Below are positions 6,701 to 8,654 of a stretch of 8,654 bases of DNA, piece by piece (position 1 is the first letter of the stretch; every line of letters begins with the position of its first letter). Source of the stretch: Acidimicrobiaceae bacterium (GTDB taxonomy: Bacteria > Actinomycetota > Acidimicrobiia > Acidimicrobiales > RAAP-2). Below the pieces are notes generated by a model. That model saw only the letters and a program-made list of their open reading frames with translations, did not search any database and was not told the origin of the DNA. The stretch lies in the NCBI GenBank assembly GCA_003133075.1, contig PKZN01000040.1, positions 32,256 through 40,909 on the forward strand. The letters are read 5' to 3'. Made by a program: the position numbers and the translations under genes.

Positions 6701-6780
6701 GGTCCTCAGTCTCGCACTTGGCCCGAATGGGCTGGCGACGAGGCGGAAACGTCACGACCAAAACACGGCAGAATGGAGCC
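6701..6780. promoter_or_regulatory. Shared divergent promoter region of argS and acnA, possible leaderless acnA start
   Basis: Only 80 bp separate the two start codons, so both promoters must overlap here or extend into the genes. On the plus strand CAGAAT (6769-6774) resembles a -10 element. Transcription starting about seven bases later would begin at the acnA ATG (6781), giving a leaderless mRNA, which is common in actinobacteria. The hexamer 17 bp upstream (GAAACG, 6746-6751) is a poor -35. A GGAG at 6775-6778 sits only two bases from the ATG, too close for an ideal ribosome site. No clear promoter is seen for argS. Confidence 0.35.
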
Positions 6781-8654
6781 ATGAGCTCTTCAATGGATTC
6801 CTTTCACACCAAGCGGACCCTCGAGGTCGGGAACCGGTCGCTGACCTACTTCTCACTCGATAACGAGGCGCTCGCTGGCTTCGGCGTCGAACGTCTCCCC
6901 TACTCCATCAAGGTGCTCTTAGAGAACCTCTTGCGCCACGAAGACGGCGTCAAGGTCACCCGCGAGGACATCGAAGCACTCGCTCGCTGGGCGGAGCGAC
7001 CCTCCGAACACGGCGAAGCGGCCGGCGACGAGGCGCGAGAGATCGCCTTCACCCCCGCACGGGTGCTGATGCAGGACTTGACGGGCGTCCCGGCGGTCGT
7101 GGACCTGGCGGCGATGCGTGACGCCATCGTGGCGCTCGGCGGCGAGGCGAAGCGGATCAACCCGCTGGTGCCGGTCGAACTCGTCATCGACCACTCGGTC
7201 ATCTTGGAGCGCACCGGCACCGCGACGAGCTTCGACGAGAACGTCGTGATCGAATACGAACGCAACATCGAGCGCTACACCTTCTTGAAATGGGCCCAGA
7301 GCTCCTTCGAGCAGTTCCGCGTCGTACCCCCGGGCATGGGCATCTGCCACCAGGTCAACCTGGAGCATCTCGGCAAGGTTGTCTTCGAACTCGAGGGCGT
7401 CGCCTACTTCGACACGCTGGTCGGTACCGATTCGCACACCACGATGATCAACGGACTGGGCGTACTCGGGTGGGGTGTCGGGGGCATCGAGGCCGAGGCC
7501 GGCATGCTCGGCCAACCGGCGTCGATGTTGATCCCGCCCGTAGTGGGTCTGCGCATCGTCGGGGCGACCCGCGAAGGCGTCACCGCCACTGACGTCGTCC
7601 TCACCATCTCGCAGTTGCTCCGTCAACACGGCGTGGTCGGCAAGTTCGTCGAGGCCTACGGTCCCGGGGTCAAGGCGCTTTCCTTGGAAACCCGCGCCAC
7701 CATCGGCAACATGTCACCAGAGTACGGGGCCACCTGCACGATCTTTCCCATCGACCAGGTCACGCTCGACTACCTGTCCTTCACGGGGCGAAGCGACGAC
7801 CTGCTCGCGCTCGTCGAGACGTACGCCAAGGCTCAAGGGGTCTGGCACCACGAACACGCCCCCGAGGCGATCTACTCCGAGTACGTCGAACTCGATCTGG
7901 CGAGCGTCGAGCCGAGCCTGGCGGGGCCGCGCCGTCCCCAGGACCGCGTCTCGCTCTCGGGCGCTCGCGGCGCGTTCCGCGAGGCGCTCGGGCATGAGCC
8001 CATTGAGGTCCACGGCGTCGAAGCGGCCGAGCACCTGCGCGACGGCGCGGTCGTCGTTGCCGCCATCACGTCCTGCACCAACACCTCGAACCCGGCGGTG
8101 ATGGTCGCCGCGGGACTCGTCGCGAAAAAGGCCGTCGCGCGAGGTCTCACGGTCAAGCCCTGGGTCAAGACGTCCCTCGCCCCAGGTAGTCGCGTGGTGA
8201 CCGACTACTTAGAGCGCGCGGAGCTCATCGAGCCACTGGACGAGTTGGGCTTCTACCTCGCCGGATACGGCTGCACCACGTGTATCGGAAATACCGGCCC
8301 GCTGCTCGAGGGCGTCTCCGAGGCGATCAACGAGCACGACCTTTCGGGCGTGTCGGTGCTCTCGGGAAACCGCAACTTCGAAGGTCGCATCCACCCCGAC
8401 GTGAAGCAGAACTTCCTCGCCAGCCCGCCGCTGGTGGTCGCCTACGCCCTCGCCGGCACGATCGACATCGATCTCTCAAGCGAGCCACTCGGCACCGACA
8501 CCGACGGAGCACCGGTGATGTTGGCCGACCTCTGGCCGAGTGACGCGGAGGTCGCCGAGGCCGTACGCGCTTCGATCACCCCCGAGATGTTCAAGACCCG
8601 CTACTCGAGCGCCTTCGGCGGCGACGAGCGCTGGCAGGCGGTGCCGACGACCAA
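6781..8654 (+). CDS. acnA: Aconitate hydratase AcnA (N-terminal 624 codons, runs off right edge)
   Basis: This enzyme interconverts citrate and isocitrate through cis-aconitate in the TCA cycle, using a [4Fe-4S] cluster. The three cluster cysteines are present: C432 in ITSCTNTSNP, and C498 and C501 in GYGCTTCIGNTG. Other family blocks include LPYSIKVLLENLLRHEDG (39-56), FTPARVLMQDLTGVPAVVDL (90-109), GTDSHTTMINGLGVLGWGVG (215-234) and SGNRNFEGRIHP (528-539). AcnA proteins are about 900 residues, so roughly 270 C-terminal residues, including the mobile swivel domain, lie beyond the window. The ATG at 6781 matches the usual MSS...DSF...TLEVG N-terminus of actinobacterial AcnA; an alternative ATG lies four codons inside (6793). 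The short spacing to GGAG leaves room for leaderless initiation. Divergent from argS. Confidence 0.97.
   Translation, partial: MSSSMDSFHTKRTLEVGNRSLTYFSLDNEALAGFGVERLPYSIKVLLENLLRHEDGVKVTREDIEALARWAERPSEHGEAAGDEAREIAFTPARVLMQDLTGVPAVVDLAAMRDAIVALGGEAKRINPLVPVELVIDHSVILERTGTATSFDENVVIEYERNIERYTFLKWAQSSFEQFRVVPPGMGICHQVNLEHLGKVVFELEGVAYFDTLVGTDSHTTMINGLGVLGWGVGGIEAEAGMLGQPASMLIPPVVGLRIVGATREGVTATDVVLTISQLLRQHGVVGKFVEAYGPGVKALSLETRATIGNMSPEYGATCTIFPIDQVTLDYLSFTGRSDDLLALVETYAKAQGVWHHEHAPEAIYSEYVELDLASVEPSLAGPRRPQDRVSLSGARGAFREALGHEPIEVHGVEAAEHLRDGAVVVAAITSCTNTSNPAVMVAAGLVAKKAVARGLTVKPWVKTSLAPGSRVVTDYLERAELIEPLDELGFYLAGYGCTTCIGNTGPLLEGVSEAINEHDLSGVSVLSGNRNFEGRIHPDVKQNFLASPPLVVAYALAGTIDIDLSSEPLGTDTDGAPVMLADLWPSDAEVAEAVRASITPEMFKTRYSSAFGGDERWQAVPTT

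Noticed and set aside
5921..6784. Plus-strand open frame opposite argS (about 287 codons)
   Set aside because: The argS frame is unambiguous, with HVGH and KMFKTR motifs. The opposite frame is rich in Arg/Val/Asp with no domain.
6919..7629. Minus-strand open frame opposite acnA (about 236 codons)
   Set aside because: acnA is certain in this stretch; the antisense product has no recognisable motif.
1..8654. CRISPR arrays, tRNA or rRNA genes, insertion sequences, prophage or defence genes
   Set aside because: No short direct-repeat array, cloverleaf-like sequence, transposase motif or phage-type gene was seen on either strand. The only repeats are the protein-level FN3 domains and short palindromes.

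Overview
This is a high-GC window (GC-rich third codon positions on both strands) from what looks like an actinobacterium. The evidence is a zinc alcohol dehydrogenase of the NDMA-dependent, mycofactocin-associated type, a monomeric AcnA-type aconitase, and a secreted Gly-rich/fibronectin-III protein of a style common in Acidimicrobiia and related lineages. The class-level guess is an inference; no rRNA or other decisive marker is present.

Layout, left to right. (1) Positions 1-2291, minus strand: the N-terminal 763 codons of a large exported protein, running off the left edge. It has a signal peptide, a Gly-rich beta domain and a tandem array of fibronectin type III domains. (2) 2423-3058, minus: a RimJ/RimL-type GNAT acetyltransferase with a GTG start. 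(3) 3059-3284: a divergent intergenic gap with a perfect 14-bp GC palindrome. (4) 3285-3755, plus: an unrecognised four-helix membrane protein. (5) 3761-4912, minus: an NDMA-dependent-type zinc alcohol dehydrogenase, convergent with gene 4 across only 5 bp. (6) 4982-6700, minus: arginyl-tRNA synthetase (argS), directly upstream of the dehydrogenase. (7) 6781-8654, plus: aconitase (acnA), divergent from argS and truncated by the right edge after 624 codons.

The genes do not form a single pathway. argS (translation) and acnA (TCA cycle) are housekeeping genes sharing an 80-bp divergent promoter region. The dehydrogenase may be co-transcribed with argS. The left part (surface protein, acetyltransferase, membrane protein) is accessory in character. 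I found no mobile element, CRISPR array, tRNA, rRNA, phage gene or defence system, and no convincing new multi-gene system. The most notable items are the two-type FN3 array on the exported protein, the implied mycofactocin dependence of the dehydrogenase, and the orphan membrane protein.
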